Source: Rhodospirillales bacterium
GTDB taxonomy: Bacteria; Pseudomonadota; Alphaproteobacteria; Rhodospirillales; Magnetospirillaceae
Length of the DNA stretch: 64,000 nucleotides
Assembly: GCA_019455065.1 (NCBI GenBank)
Contig: JACFNC010000004.1
Coordinates: forward strand, 248,001-312,000
Direction: 5' to 3'
Both the position numbers and the translations under genes were made by a program. Below, in pieces: positions 50,268-59,442 of this stretch (the first letter of the stretch is position 1; every line of letters starts with the position of its first letter). The notes under the pieces were generated by a model. That model was not told the origin of the DNA. It ran no database searches and was given only the letters and a program-made list of their open reading frames with translations.

Positions 50268-50930
50268 ATGCGGGTGCTGCTGGTAGAGGACGAAGCGCGG
50301 CTGGCCGACCAGCTGGCCGACACGTTGCGCGGGGCCGGCTATGCGGTCGATGCGACGCGCGATGGCGAGGAAGGTTGGTTCCTGGGCGACACCGAACCCT
50401 ACGACGCGGTGGTCCTTGACCTGGGGTTGCCGAGCCTGGACGGCATCAGCATCCTGCGGAAATGGCGGAGCGCGGGGCGCGCGATGCCGGTCATCATCCT
50501 CACCGCCCGCGGCGCGTGGAGCGACAAGGTCACCGGCCTCGATGCCGGCGCCGACGACTATCTCGCCAAACCGTTCCAGCCCGAAGAGCTGCTGGCCAGG
50601 CTACGCGCCCTGATCCGGCGATCGAGCGGCGTCGCCACGCCGGAGATTGCCTGCGACGGCGTGGTTCTGGACACCAAGACCGCCAAGGTCACGGTCGACG
50701 GCCGCCCGGTCATGCTCACCTCGCACGAGTTCAAGGTGCTGTCCTACCTCATGCACCACAAGGGGCGGGTGGTGCCGCGCACGGAACTGACGGAACACGT
50801 CTACGCCCAGGATTTCGACCGCGACTCCAACACCATCGAGGTGTTCATCGGCCGCCTGCGCCGCAAGCTGGGCGTCGACATCATTAAGACGGTCCGCGGG
50901 CTCGGCTATATCGTCGAAGAGCCCGGATGA
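50268..50930 (+). CDS. OmpR-family response regulator
   Basis: Response regulator of 220 residues. The receiver domain has the acidic pocket VEDEA, phospho-acceptor Asp51 in VVLDLGLPSLDG and the conserved Lys in DDYLAKPF. The C-terminal winged helix is of OmpR type (VEVFIGRLRRKLG-like recognition region). It overlaps the kinase gene by four bases. Confidence 0.93.
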   Translation: MRVLLVEDEARLADQLADTLRGAGYAVDATRDGEEGWFLGDTEPYDAVVLDLGLPSLDGISILRKWRSAGRAMPVIILTARGAWSDKVTGLDAGADDYLAKPFQPEELLARLRALIRRSSGVATPEIACDGVVLDTKTAKVTVDGRPVMLTSHEFKVLSYLMHHKGRVVPRTELTEHVYAQDFDRDSNTIEVFIGRLRRKLGVDIIKTVRGLGYIVEEPG

Positions 50931-52336
50931 CCCGCGCCCGTTCACTGCGGCACCGCCTCGTCCTCGGGGCCGCCGCATGGATCGTGGTGGCGCTGGTGGC
51001 AGGGGCGCTGGTCATCACCGAGTTGTTCCGCGGCCATCTCGAACGCCAGGTCTACGCCGACCTCGGCCATCATCTCGACCAGCTCATCGCCGGCCTCGAG
51101 GTCGGCCCGGACGGAACGCTCGGCCTCGCACGCCAGCTGAGCGACCCACGCTTCCGCAAACCCTATTCCGGCCTCTACTGGCAGGTCGACGGAATGCAGC
51201 AGGGCGGAATTCTGCGCTCGCGCTCGCTCTGGGACGACATGCTCGGCCTGCCCCCCGACGAGATAGAGCGCGATCAGGCGCACCACCACACCCTGTCCGG
51301 TCCCGCCGACCAATCGCTCTTGGTGCTGGAACGCACCGTCACCCTTCCGAGCGCGCAAGCCGTGCGTGTCGCCGTGGCCGCCGACGCGGCGCAGGTCGAG
51401 GGGGTGCTGACCGCCTTCGGGCGCATTCTCGCCGTCTCCTTCGCCGCCCTCGGGCTCGGCCTGCTGGCGGCGGCGGGGGTTCAGGTGGTTCTGGCGCTGC
51501 GGCCATTGAACGCGCTCCGCCGGCGCCTCGCCGAGGTGCGCGACGGGCGTTCGGCCCGCCTTGCCGGCGACTTTCCCGGCGAGGTCCAGCCCCTGGTCGA
51601 CGACCTCAACGCGTTGATGGAACACGATGCCGCCCTCGTCGAACGTGCCCGCGTGCAGGCGGGCAATCTGGCGCACGGCCTGAAGACGCCGCTCGCCATC
51701 CTCGCCAACGAGGCCGACGCGCTCGATCGCAAGGGCGCCCATGAACAGGCGGCGGTGCTGCGCGAACAGGTGATGCGCATGCAGCGCATGATCGACTACC
51801 AGCTCGCCCAGGCGCGCGCCGCCGCGGCGCGCGAGGTTCCCGGCATCCGCTGCCGGCTGGGCGAGTGCGTCGACGGCCTGCGGCGGGCACTCGAGCGCCT
51901 TCACGCGGGTCGCGGCCTGCTAATCGAGACGGACGTTCCGGACGCGCTTCTGTTTCGCGGAGAGCGCGAGGATTGTGAGGAGATCCTCGGCAACCTGCTC
52001 GACAATGCCTGCAAATGGGCGCGCTCGCGCGTTCGCCTGACCGCGGACTCGGAGGGGGACGAGGTGCGGGTGCTCATCGACGACGACGGCCCCGGCATCG
52101 ACGCGGCGGCCCGGGCGGCGGCCTTCGAGCGCGGGCGCCGCATGGACGAGGCGGTGCCCGGCAGCGGTTTGGGGCTGGCGATCGTGCGCGACCTCGTCGA
52201 ACTCTATCGGGGCCGGATCGCCCTGGCCGATTCGCCGCTGGGCGGGCTCCGCGTCGACCTCCGGCTGCCTGCCGCTCGCGCGACGGAGCCGGCTGTGGTA
52301 AAGCCGCAGCCGGCGAGGCAGGGAGGCGGACCATGA
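50927..52336 (+). CDS. Sensor histidine kinase
   Basis: Two-transmembrane histidine kinase of 469 residues. The helices are near residues 12-32 and 163-187, with a periplasmic sensor between them. The H-box is NLAHGLKTPLAILANEAD, the N-box EEILGNLLDNACKW, and the G-boxes are DDDGPGID and PGSGLGLAIVRD. The arrangement is PhoQ-like. It pairs with the preceding regulator; the stop overlaps the amidotransferase ATG. Confidence 0.92.
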   Translation: MTRARSLRHRLVLGAAAWIVVALVAGALVITELFRGHLERQVYADLGHHLDQLIAGLEVGPDGTLGLARQLSDPRFRKPYSGLYWQVDGMQQGGILRSRSLWDDMLGLPPDEIERDQAHHHTLSGPADQSLLVLERTVTLPSAQAVRVAVAADAAQVEGVLTAFGRILAVSFAALGLGLLAAAGVQVVLALRPLNALRRRLAEVRDGRSARLAGDFPGEVQPLVDDLNALMEHDAALVERARVQAGNLAHGLKTPLAILANEADALDRKGAHEQAAVLREQVMRMQRMIDYQLAQARAAAAREVPGIRCRLGECVDGLRRALERLHAGRGLLIETDVPDALLFRGEREDCEEILGNLLDNACKWARSRVRLTADSEGDEVRVLIDDDGPGIDAAARAAAFERGRRMDEAVPGSGLGLAIVRDLVELYRGRIALADSPLGGLRVDLRLPAARATEPAVVKPQPARQGGGP

Positions 52337-53040
52337 AATCGGCGTTCGTGATCAGGCATGTGGCGTTCGAGGACCTGGGCAGTCTCGAGCCGGCGCTGCA
52401 CGCCCGTGGCTACGGTGCCGTCTATCACGAGGCCGGCGTCTTCGACCTGTCGGCCCTCGACCCCGCGGCTCCCGACCTGCTGGTCGTGCTGGGCGGCCCG
52501 ATCGGCGCCTATGAGGACGACGCCTATCCCTTTCTCGGCGACGAGATCCGCCTGCTGCAACGGCGCCTTGCCGCCGGCCGGCCGACCCTGGGCATCTGCC
52601 TGGGGGCGCAGCTCATGGCCCGCGCCCTCGGCGCCCCGGTCTATCCCGGACCGCGCAAGGAGATCGGCTGGGCGCCGCTGACCCTGACCGAGGCCGGGCG
52701 CGCCTCCTGCCTGCGCCATCTCGACCCCGGCCTCACCCCGGTCCTGCACTGGCATGGCGACACCTTCGACCTGCCCGCGGGTGCGGTGCGTCTGGCCTCC
52801 ACCGAGGTCTGCCCCAATCAGGCGTTCGCCGTGGACGCCCATGCCCTGGCCCTGCAGTTCCACCCCGAGGCCACGGCGGCGGGGTTGGAGCGCTGGTTCA
52901 TCGGCCACACGGTGGAGATCGGCGCCACGCCCGACGTCTCGGTGGCGCGGCTGCGCGCCGACACCGCCCGCTGGGCCGCCGGCCTCGAGCATCAGGCGCG
53001 GCTCTGCTTCGCCGAATGGCTGGACGGGTTGGCCCGATAG
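52333..53040 (+). CDS. GMP-synthase-like class I glutamine amidotransferase
   Basis: Stand-alone GATase1 protein of 235 residues with Cys89 in GICLGAQLMARAL and the histidine in ALQFHPEA. There is no synthase domain, so the acceptor is unknown. Similar proteins include gamma-glutamyl hydrolase-type enzymes. It overlaps the kinase stop by four bases (ATGA) and is thus probably the last gene of the PepSY operon. Confidence 0.85.
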   Translation: MKSAFVIRHVAFEDLGSLEPALHARGYGAVYHEAGVFDLSALDPAAPDLLVVLGGPIGAYEDDAYPFLGDEIRLLQRRLAAGRPTLGICLGAQLMARALGAPVYPGPRKEIGWAPLTLTEAGRASCLRHLDPGLTPVLHWHGDTFDLPAGAVRLASTEVCPNQAFAVDAHALALQFHPEATAAGLERWFIGHTVEIGATPDVSVARLRADTARWAAGLEHQARLCFAEWLDGLAR

Positions 53041-53052
53041 GCTGAAAGTCGA

Positions 53053-53131
53053 CGTCATTGCGAGGAGCGCAGCGACGAAGCAATCCAGTCAGCCGCCATT
53101 CTGGATTGCTTCGCTTGCGGCGCGCAATGAC
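53053..53131. repeat. Palindromic intergenic repeat, family 1, copy 5
   Basis: The cleanest copy: cgtcattgcgaggagcgcag, gcgacgaagcaatccag, then ctggattgcttcgcttgc and gcgcaatgac. It lies between two convergent genes and could act as a bidirectional mRNA end. Confidence 0.85.
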
Positions 53132-53189
53132 AACGACACTACGTGCCTTCCTGGTGTCCTTGGTGTCTTGGTGGTGGTCGAAGGGCGCC

Positions 53190-53984
53190 CTAGCCGAACG
53201 ACGCCGGGCGTTTCTCGCAAAAGGCGGCCACGCCCTCCAGCCAGTCGGGGGTGGCGGCGCAGTCGCCGAAGGCCGCCGCCTCCATCTCCAGCTGCTTCTC
53301 CAGCGGGTTGTCGGCCGAGGCGTACAGCAGCGCCTTGGCGTTGGCCAGGGCGTGCCGCGGCCCGGCCGCCAGCCGCCCCGCCAGCGCCGCCGTCTCGGCG
53401 TCGAGGTCGGCATCGGCCACCGCGCGGTTGATCACGCCCCAGCCGGCCGCCGTCCGGGCATCGAACTGGTCGCCGAGAAGGGCGATCTCCATGGCCCGCT
53501 TGAGCCCCACCAGGCGCGGCAGGAAGAAGGTGCTGGAGCCGTCCGGGCAGGCGCCGATGCGCACATAGGCCAGGGTGAAATAGGCGCTCTCCGCCGCCAG
53601 GGTGAGGTCGCAGGCCATCGCCAGGCTGACGCCGAAGCCGGCGCAGGCGCCGCGCACGCTGGCCACGATCGGTTTCGGCATGCGCCGCATCGCCAGCAGC
53701 CCGGGATGCAGCTTGGGGAAAAAGGCGTCGCGGAAGGCGGAGCGGCGCGCCTCGGCGTCCAGCTTCGTCATGCCCGCGAACATCTTGATGTCGCCGCCGG
53801 CCATGAAATGGTCGCCGGCCCCCTTGAGCACGACGCAACGCACGGCGTCGTCCCGCTCCAGGCGCAGCATCGCCCCGACCAGGCCCTCGACCATGTCGCC
53901 GTCGAGCGAGTTCAGCGCCTTCGGCCGGTTCAGCGTGACGGTGGCGACGTGGTCGGCGATTTCGACCAGGACGGTGTCGTTCAT
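53190..53984 (-). CDS. Enoyl-CoA hydratase/isomerase family protein
   Basis: Crotonase-fold protein of 264 residues starting MNDTVLVEIADHVATVTLNR. Oxyanion-hole segments are HFMAGGDIKMFAG and RGACAGFGVSLAMACDL. At the catalytic loop it has RIGACPDGSSTF, where the acid is Asp as in isomerase or PaaG-like members. Substrate is unknown. The Met at 53984 is chosen; the frame is open further upstream without family similarity. Confidence 0.88.
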   Translation of the reverse strand: MNDTVLVEIADHVATVTLNRPKALNSLDGDMVEGLVGAMLRLERDDAVRCVVLKGAGDHFMAGGDIKMFAGMTKLDAEARRSAFRDAFFPKLHPGLLAMRRMPKPIVASVRGACAGFGVSLAMACDLTLAAESAYFTLAYVRIGACPDGSSTFFLPRLVGLKRAMEIALLGDQFDARTAAGWGVINRAVADADLDAETAALAGRLAAGPRHALANAKALLYASADNPLEKQLEMEAAAFGDCAATPDWLEGVAAFCEKRPASFG

Positions 53985-54069
53985 GCGGGTTCCCCTGCGA
54001 ATGGTGGTTCGGGCGCTGCGATTGGAAGGCGGGAAGCGCCGTTCGTCAAGGGGGCGGGTGGGGCGGCCA

Positions 54070-55314
54070 TCAGCGGTTGCCGCCCGCGAGACGGACGGCG
54101 TCGGGGTGAGCGCGCAGCCGCGCCATCGCCCACACTCCCAGGAACGGCCCGATCGCCAGGAAGGCGAAGGCGTAGCGCCAGCCAATGGCCTCGACCAGCA
54201 CAGGGATCAGGTGGATGGTCGTCAGGGTCAGCAGGAAGCCGACGCAGGTCTGCACCGTCAGCATCGTGCCCACCAGCGAGCGTTCGGACAACTCGGCCAC
54301 GCTGGCCGAGAACTGCGGGCTGTCGGCGACCACGCTGGCGCCCCACACCAGGCACACCGTCACCACCAGCCAGGGAGGGCCGCCGAAGAGAAGGCCGATG
54401 AAGAGGGCGCAGGTCCCGCTGACCGCCATCGCGCCCATGGTCACCGTCGTGCGCCCCCATCGGTCGGCGATCGGGCCGCCGGCGAAGCAGCCCAGCGCCC
54501 CGGCGGCCAGCGTGGCGAAGGCCGTGAGCCGGGCCGCCAGTACGGCGTCGTCCGAGGGCATTGTGGTGGCGAAGGTGGCCTGCAGGAACACGACGATCCA
54601 CGCCCACATCGCGTACAACTCCCACATGTGCCCGAAGTAGCCAAGATTTGCCAGCCGCAGCGCTGGCGTCGTCCACGCCTTCAGCGCGTGGCGCGGATCG
54701 AAACGCGGGGCGGGCGCCACATTGGGGCCGATGCGGGCCAGGTTGATCACCAACGCCGCCGCCACCGCCGCGGCCGACGTGGCGGCGATGGTGAAGCGCC
54801 AATCGACCCCGCCGAGGGCGTTGAAAAGGTGAGGCCCCGCCGACCCGAGAGTCAGGGCGCCGACCAGCAATCCCACCAGCAGCCCCATGTCGCCCTTGGC
54901 CCAGGTGGCCGCCAGACGCATGCCCACGGGATAGATGCCGGCCATGCACATGCCGGTCGCGAAGCGGCAGGCGGCGACCCACGGCGAGGCTGGCGGCAGC
55001 ACGAGGATCAGCGCGTTGGCCGTCGCCGCGACCAGGGTCGCGCCCATGAACAGGCGTCGCGGGTCGTAGCGGTCGGCGAGGCTGAGGACCGCGCTGATGA
55101 GAGTGCCGCCGACGAAGCCGGCCTGCACCGAACTGGTGAACAGCGAAGCATGGAAGGCGCCAAGGGCGAACTCGGCTTGCAGGGCCGGTACCACCGCCGT
55201 CGCCGAGAACCACAATGTCAGCGCCAGCACCTCGGCCAGCGCCAGCGCCGCCAGCGACGGCCATTTGCCCCGCAAGGCCGATCCCTCCCGCAATGCGTGC
55301 CGCAAGGTTAGCAT
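54070..55314 (-). CDS. MFS transporter
   Basis: Major facilitator superfamily protein of 414 residues with 12 predicted helices. The motif A relatives are SLADRYDPRRL (helices 2-3) and GPIADRWGRTTV (second half). It starts MLTLRHALREGSALRGKWPS. It resembles nitrate/cyanate-type or sugar-acid MFS proteins only weakly, so the substrate is left open. It is upstream of the enoyl-CoA hydratase on the same strand with an 85-base gap. Confidence 0.85.
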   Translation of the reverse strand: MLTLRHALREGSALRGKWPSLAALALAEVLALTLWFSATAVVPALQAEFALGAFHASLFTSSVQAGFVGGTLISAVLSLADRYDPRRLFMGATLVAATANALILVLPPASPWVAACRFATGMCMAGIYPVGMRLAATWAKGDMGLLVGLLVGALTLGSAGPHLFNALGGVDWRFTIAATSAAAVAAALVINLARIGPNVAPAPRFDPRHALKAWTTPALRLANLGYFGHMWELYAMWAWIVVFLQATFATTMPSDDAVLAARLTAFATLAAGALGCFAGGPIADRWGRTTVTMGAMAVSGTCALFIGLLFGGPPWLVVTVCLVWGASVVADSPQFSASVAELSERSLVGTMLTVQTCVGFLLTLTTIHLIPVLVEAIGWRYAFAFLAIGPFLGVWAMARLRAHPDAVRLAGGNR

Positions 55315-55435
55315 GCGCCGCGTGGCGGCGGGAACCGCCGCTCCCCAGATGAAGCCACGGCCTGACCGTCCGGCGCGTTCCGGTCCGGCGGCTATCCCAA
55401 GTTGGTTACATCGGAGACAGCCGAGCCGAGCTGAT

Positions 55436-55511
55436 TGGTGCCGGTTGCAGGGCTCGAACCCGCGACCCCCTGATTACAAATCAGGTGCTCTACCAGCTGA
55501 GCTAAACCGGC
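55436..55511 (-). tRNA. tRNA-Thr (anticodon TGT)
   Basis: Read on the minus strand it starts GCCGGTTTAGCTCAGC and ends with AACCGGC, A, CCA, so the acceptor stem of seven pairs is complete and CCA is encoded. The anticodon stem CCTGA/TCAGG encloses TTTGTAA, giving anticodon TGT. The T-arm has GGTTCGAGC. Length is 76 bases. Confidence 0.96.
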
Positions 55512-55584
55512 GCCGGAAGGGAGGTGCAGGTTAAGAGCAGGGACGGCGCCGTGCAAGGGGGCGAAAAGGGGGTGGGGCGGTCTT

Positions 55585-56286
55585 TCACGCCTCCTCGTCG
55601 TCGCGGCAGAACTCCGCCAGGCGGGCGATGTCGTCGACCGCGACGTCCTGGGCGCGCACCGTCACCCCCACCTCGTGCAGCGCCGAGAAGATGCGCGACA
55701 GGCTTTCCGGGCGGATGCCCACGCGGGCGGCGATCAGCGTCTTGTTGTGAGGCAGGCGGAGGATGGCCGGGCCGGCGTGTTCGCGCGTCAGGCTCAACAG
55801 GTACACGCCCAGGCGCTGCGCCGCCGATTTCAGCTTCAGGTTCTTGACCTCGCGCACAAGCATGCGGAAGTGCATGGACAGCGAGGTCAGCATCGCGATC
55901 GCCAATTCCGGATTACGCCGCAGATCGGCCCGCAACTGCTCGGCAGGCAGCAGCAAGAGGCGCGCCGGCTGCAGCACCTTGGCGGTCATCAGATAGGGCC
56001 GATCGGTAAGCACCGCGGCGGCGATGAAGACCTCGCCCGGCTTCATGATCTCGACCACGGTCTCGGCGCCGTCCGGGCTCACGCCGATCAATCCCACCTG
56101 GCCTTCGAGCAGGACATGCAGGAAATCCGCGCTCTCCCCCTGGTTGAATAAGATTGCGCCCCGCGGCTGCCGTTGCACCAGCCCCGCCGAGGTCACCGCC
56201 GCCAGGGTGGACGGCGGCAGCTCGCACAGCAACGGCACCTTGTTCAGTAACTGAAGATCGCTGTCGGTGATTTTCAATCGCCCCAC
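55585..56286 (-). CDS. Crp/Fnr-family transcription regulator
   Basis: Protein of 233 residues with an N-terminal cyclic-nucleotide-binding-like barrel (GAILFNQGESADFLHVLLEG) and a C-terminal helix-turn-helix (NKTLIAARVGIRPESLSRIF). The four cysteines of an FNR Fe-S cluster are absent; only Cys21 and a late one (EFCRDDEE) are seen. It is therefore more like DNR/NNR or another non-cluster member. It is divergent from narK1 and likely controls the nar genes. The effector is unknown. Confidence 0.87.
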   Translation of the reverse strand: MGRLKITDSDLQLLNKVPLLCELPPSTLAAVTSAGLVQRQPRGAILFNQGESADFLHVLLEGQVGLIGVSPDGAETVVEIMKPGEVFIAAAVLTDRPYLMTAKVLQPARLLLLPAEQLRADLRRNPELAIAMLTSLSMHFRMLVREVKNLKLKSAAQRLGVYLLSLTREHAGPAILRLPHNKTLIAARVGIRPESLSRIFSALHEVGVTVRAQDVAVDDIARLAEFCRDDEEA

Positions 56287-56346
56287 TCCAAACCATTGAA
56301 ACTTTAGGGGTATTCTTCGAAAGCCATCGGCGGTACCCGCCCAGAA

Positions 56347-56410
56347 GCTTGTTTATCAAGCAAATTTCGCGGGGATGCTGGAACGCGACAAAGTGTCGCA
56401 CAGCCAGCAT
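56347..56410. promoter_or_regulatory. Palindromes and hairpin in the nar control region
   Basis: Two elements lie between the Crp-type regulator and narK1. GCTTG-tttat-CAAGC at 56347-56361 is a perfect inverted repeat. Next is a nested hairpin at 56375-56410: ATGCTGG pairs with CCAGCAT outside and GCGACA with TGTCGC inside, around aag. Neither fits the TTGAT-N4-ATCAA spacing of a standard FNR/NNR box. They may be an operator and an mRNA leader structure. Confidence 0.45.
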
Positions 56411-56539
56411 ACATCAAGAATCCACACGTGGCATAGGGGTATAGAAATGCCGCCCGACCGGTGCGAGAGCACGGCCGGACGTCGGTTCCAGGACATGGTG
56501 GACCACCCCGCGCGGGTGGTCGTGACGACGGGGGCACAG

Positions 56540-57964
56540 ATGCAGCATCTCGAGAATGTAGGGAAATTCCAGCAGAACCGCGCGCTCTGGATGAGCACGC
56601 TCGCCTTTACCGTGTGCTTCGCGGTGTGGACGATCTTTGCCATCATCGGCGTGCAGATCAAAAAGGATCTCGGCCTCAACGACACCCAGTTCGGGCTGCT
56701 GGTCGGAACGCCCATCCTGACCGGGTCGCTGTCGCGGCTGCTGCTCGGCGTTTGGACCGACCAGTATGGCGGCCGTCTGGTGTGGACCATCCTCATGCTG
56801 GCGGCGGCGGTGGCGACCTGGCTGCTGACCTCGGTGAGCACCTACGAGATGTTCCTCGTGGCCGCGCTCGGCGTCGGCCTGGCCGGCGGTTCCTTCGCGG
56901 TGGGCATCGCCTACACCTCGAAATGGTTTCCGACCCAGAAGCAGGGCACGGCCCTGGGCATTTTCGGCATGGGCAACGTCGGCGCGGCGGTCACCAAGTT
57001 CGCCGCCCCCTTCGTCATGGTCGCCTATGGCTGGCACGCGGTGGCCCAGGTGTGGGCCATCGGGCTGATGGTGATGGCCGCACTGTTCTGGTTCCTCACC
57101 GAGGACGACCCGGCGTTGAAGAATCGCAAGGCCTCCGGGGCCAAGCCCGAGAGCCTGTTCGACCAGCTGAGGCCCTTGAAGCAAATCCGCGTCTGGCGCT
57201 TCTCGCTCTACTACTTCTTCGTGTTCGGGGCTTTCGTCGCCCTCGCCCTGTGGCTGCCGCGCTACTATGTCGGCGCCTACGGCCTCGACATCAAGACGGC
57301 GGGCATGCTGGGCGCCGCCTATTCGATCCCGGCCAGCATCTTCCGCGCCGTCGGCGGCTGGATGTCCGACAAGTGGGGCGCGCGAAAGGTCATGTACTGG
57401 ACCTTCGGCGTGTCCGTGCTGTGCACCTTCCTGCTGTCCTATCCGTCGACCAGCTACGTCGTCCGGGGCATCAGCGGCCCCATCGAATTCACGCTGGCCA
57501 TGGGCCTCGTTCCGTTCACCATCATCGCCTTCGTCCTCGGCTTCTTCATGTCGCTGGGCAAGGCGGCGGTCTACAAGCACATCCCCGTCTACTACCCGAA
57601 GCATGTGGGTTCGGTGGGCGGCGTGGTCGGCCTGATCGGCGGCCTCGGCGGCTTCATCCTGCCCATCGCCTTCGGGGCGCTCCTCGACCTCACCCAGGTG
57701 TGGACCAGTTCGTTCATGCTGCTGTTCGTGGTCGTCGCCGCGTCGCTGGCATGGATGCACTACGCCGTCCTCAAGATGGAGAAGGCGCAGCTCAGCCAAC
57801 TCGGCGCCCCGCGCGGGCCGGCCCTGCCCGTGGGCGACAACCTGGATGCGAAGATCGCGGCCGCCTCGGCAGCCGGCTGGACCGACGTGGTGGCGTTCCT
57901 CGAACGCGAGAAGTCCAACCGTACGGCGGGCGCCGCCCATCGCACCATGGCCCCCCAACACTGA
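56540..57964 (+). CDS. narK: Nitrate/nitrite transporter NarK1-like
   Basis: MFS transporter of 474 residues of the NarK type, with 12 helices. Family landmarks are WTIFAIIGVQIKKDLGLNDT, RLLLGVWTDQYGGRLVW, GGSFAVGIAYTSKWFP and GNVGAAVTKFAAPF. The second-half motif is GGWMSDKWGARKV. The start is not certain; an ATG at 56447 adds 31 residues. It is the first gene of narK1-narK2-narG-narH and probably the nitrate/proton symporter of the pair. Confidence 0.88.
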   Translation: MQHLENVGKFQQNRALWMSTLAFTVCFAVWTIFAIIGVQIKKDLGLNDTQFGLLVGTPILTGSLSRLLLGVWTDQYGGRLVWTILMLAAAVATWLLTSVSTYEMFLVAALGVGLAGGSFAVGIAYTSKWFPTQKQGTALGIFGMGNVGAAVTKFAAPFVMVAYGWHAVAQVWAIGLMVMAALFWFLTEDDPALKNRKASGAKPESLFDQLRPLKQIRVWRFSLYYFFVFGAFVALALWLPRYYVGAYGLDIKTAGMLGAAYSIPASIFRAVGGWMSDKWGARKVMYWTFGVSVLCTFLLSYPSTSYVVRGISGPIEFTLAMGLVPFTIIAFVLGFFMSLGKAAVYKHIPVYYPKHVGSVGGVVGLIGGLGGFILPIAFGALLDLTQVWTSSFMLLFVVVAASLAWMHYAVLKMEKAQLSQLGAPRGPALPVGDNLDAKIAAASAAGWTDVVAFLEREKSNRTAGAAHRTMAPQH

Positions 57965-57995
57965 CCGAAATTCAAAAGAAGAGAGGGTTCGGACA

Positions 57996-59405
57996 ATGCA
58001 TGTCGACGTAACCTTGAGGGCGCCTTCCCACGTCCTGACGGACTGGGATCCCGAAAATCCCGCTTACTGGCAGGCGCGGGGGCGGCGCATCGCCATCCGC
58101 AACCTGTGGATCTCGATCCCGGCGCTGCTGCTGGCCTTCGCGGTGTGGATGGTGTGGTCGGTGGTGGTGGTGAACCTGCCCAACATCGGCTTCAAGTTCG
58201 ATACCAACCAGTTGTTCTGGCTGGCGGCACTGCCCGGACTGTCGGGGGCTACGCTGCGCATCTTCTACTCGTTCATGGTGCCGATCTTTGGCGGGCGCCT
58301 GTGGACCACGCTCAGCACAGCGTCGCTGCTACTGCCCGCCGTCGGCATCGGCATCGCGGTCAAGGACCCCGCCACCTCCTACACCACCTTCCTGGTGCTG
58401 GCGCTACTGTGCGGCTTCGGCGGCGGCAACTTCGCCTCGAGCATGGCCAACATCAGCTTCTTCTTTCCGAAGAACCAGAAGGGCATGGCGCTCGGCCTGA
58501 ACGCCGGCCTGGGCAATCTGGGGGTGTCGGTGGTGCAGTTCGTGGTGCCGCTGGTCATTACCGCCGGCGTGTTCGGCGGCCTGGGCGGCGAGGCGCAGAT
58601 TTGGGCCAAGGGCGACGTCACCAAGCAGATGTGGTTGCAGAACGCCGGCTTCATCTGGGTGCCCTTCATCCTCGCTTCGACGCTGGCCGCCTGGTTCGGC
58701 ATGAACGACATTTCCAGCGCCAAGGCCTCCTTCGCCGAGCAGGCCATCATCTTCAAGCGCAAGCACAACTGGGTGATGTGCTGGCTGTACGTCGGCACTT
58801 TCGGCTCGTTCATCGGCTATTCCGCCGGCTTCCCGCTGCTGACCAAGACCCAGTTCCCCGAGGTCAACGTGCTCACCTATGCCTTTCTCGGCCCGCTCGT
58901 CGGCGCGCTGGCCAGGGTCGTCGGCGGTTGGATGTCGGACAAGTGGGGCGGCGGCCGGGTCACCTTCTGGACCTTCATCGTCATGATCGCGGCGGTCGTC
59001 GGGGTGCTGTACTTCCTCGGCATCAAGACCCAGCCGGGGGCGTTCTGGGGCTTCTTCGCCATGTTCCTGCTGCTGTTCGCGGGCACCGGCGTCGGCAACG
59101 CCTCCACCTTCCAGATGATCCCCATCATCTTCCTGACCGAGCGGCAGCGCGAGGCGGCGGGCAAGAACGCCGCGGCGCAGGCCGAGGCGGTCAAGGCCGC
59201 CGGCAAGGAGGGCGCCGCGGTGCTCGGCTTCAGTTCGGCGGTGGCGGCCTACGGCGCGTTCTTCATTCCCAAGAGCTACGGCACCTCGATCGCCATGACC
59301 GGCGGTCCGGAAGCCGCGCTGATGGCGTTCATCGGCTTCTACGTCACCTGCGTCCTGGCCACCTGGTGGTGGTACACGCGCGGGAACGCCGAAATCAAAT
59401 GCTGA
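57996..59405 (+). CDS. narK: Nitrate/nitrite transporter NarK2-like
   Basis: MFS transporter of 469 residues starting MHVDVTLRAPSHVLTDWDPE. It keeps NarK motifs such as VVNLPNIGFKFDTNQLFW, GGGNFASSMANISFFFPK and GGWMSDKWGGGRV. gagaggg precedes the ATG, 31 bases after narK1. The two copies differ along their length. In Paracoccus the equivalents are fused, and the second is thought to exchange nitrate for nitrite. Confidence 0.9.
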   Translation: MHVDVTLRAPSHVLTDWDPENPAYWQARGRRIAIRNLWISIPALLLAFAVWMVWSVVVVNLPNIGFKFDTNQLFWLAALPGLSGATLRIFYSFMVPIFGGRLWTTLSTASLLLPAVGIGIAVKDPATSYTTFLVLALLCGFGGGNFASSMANISFFFPKNQKGMALGLNAGLGNLGVSVVQFVVPLVITAGVFGGLGGEAQIWAKGDVTKQMWLQNAGFIWVPFILASTLAAWFGMNDISSAKASFAEQAIIFKRKHNWVMCWLYVGTFGSFIGYSAGFPLLTKTQFPEVNVLTYAFLGPLVGALARVVGGWMSDKWGGGRVTFWTFIVMIAAVVGVLYFLGIKTQPGAFWGFFAMFLLLFAGTGVGNASTFQMIPIIFLTERQREAAGKNAAAQAEAVKAAGKEGAAVLGFSSAVAAYGAFFIPKSYGTSIAMTGGPEAALMAFIGFYVTCVLATWWWYTRGNAEIKC

Positions 59406-59442
59406 AACGCCGGAATAATTCGATTGGCAAGGCAGGTATGTG

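Noticed and set aside
56349-56361. A possible FNR/NNR box TTG..CAA before narK1
   Set aside because: The half-sites are five bases apart (TTG-N5-CAA), whereas the FNR-type box requires TTG-N8-CAA.
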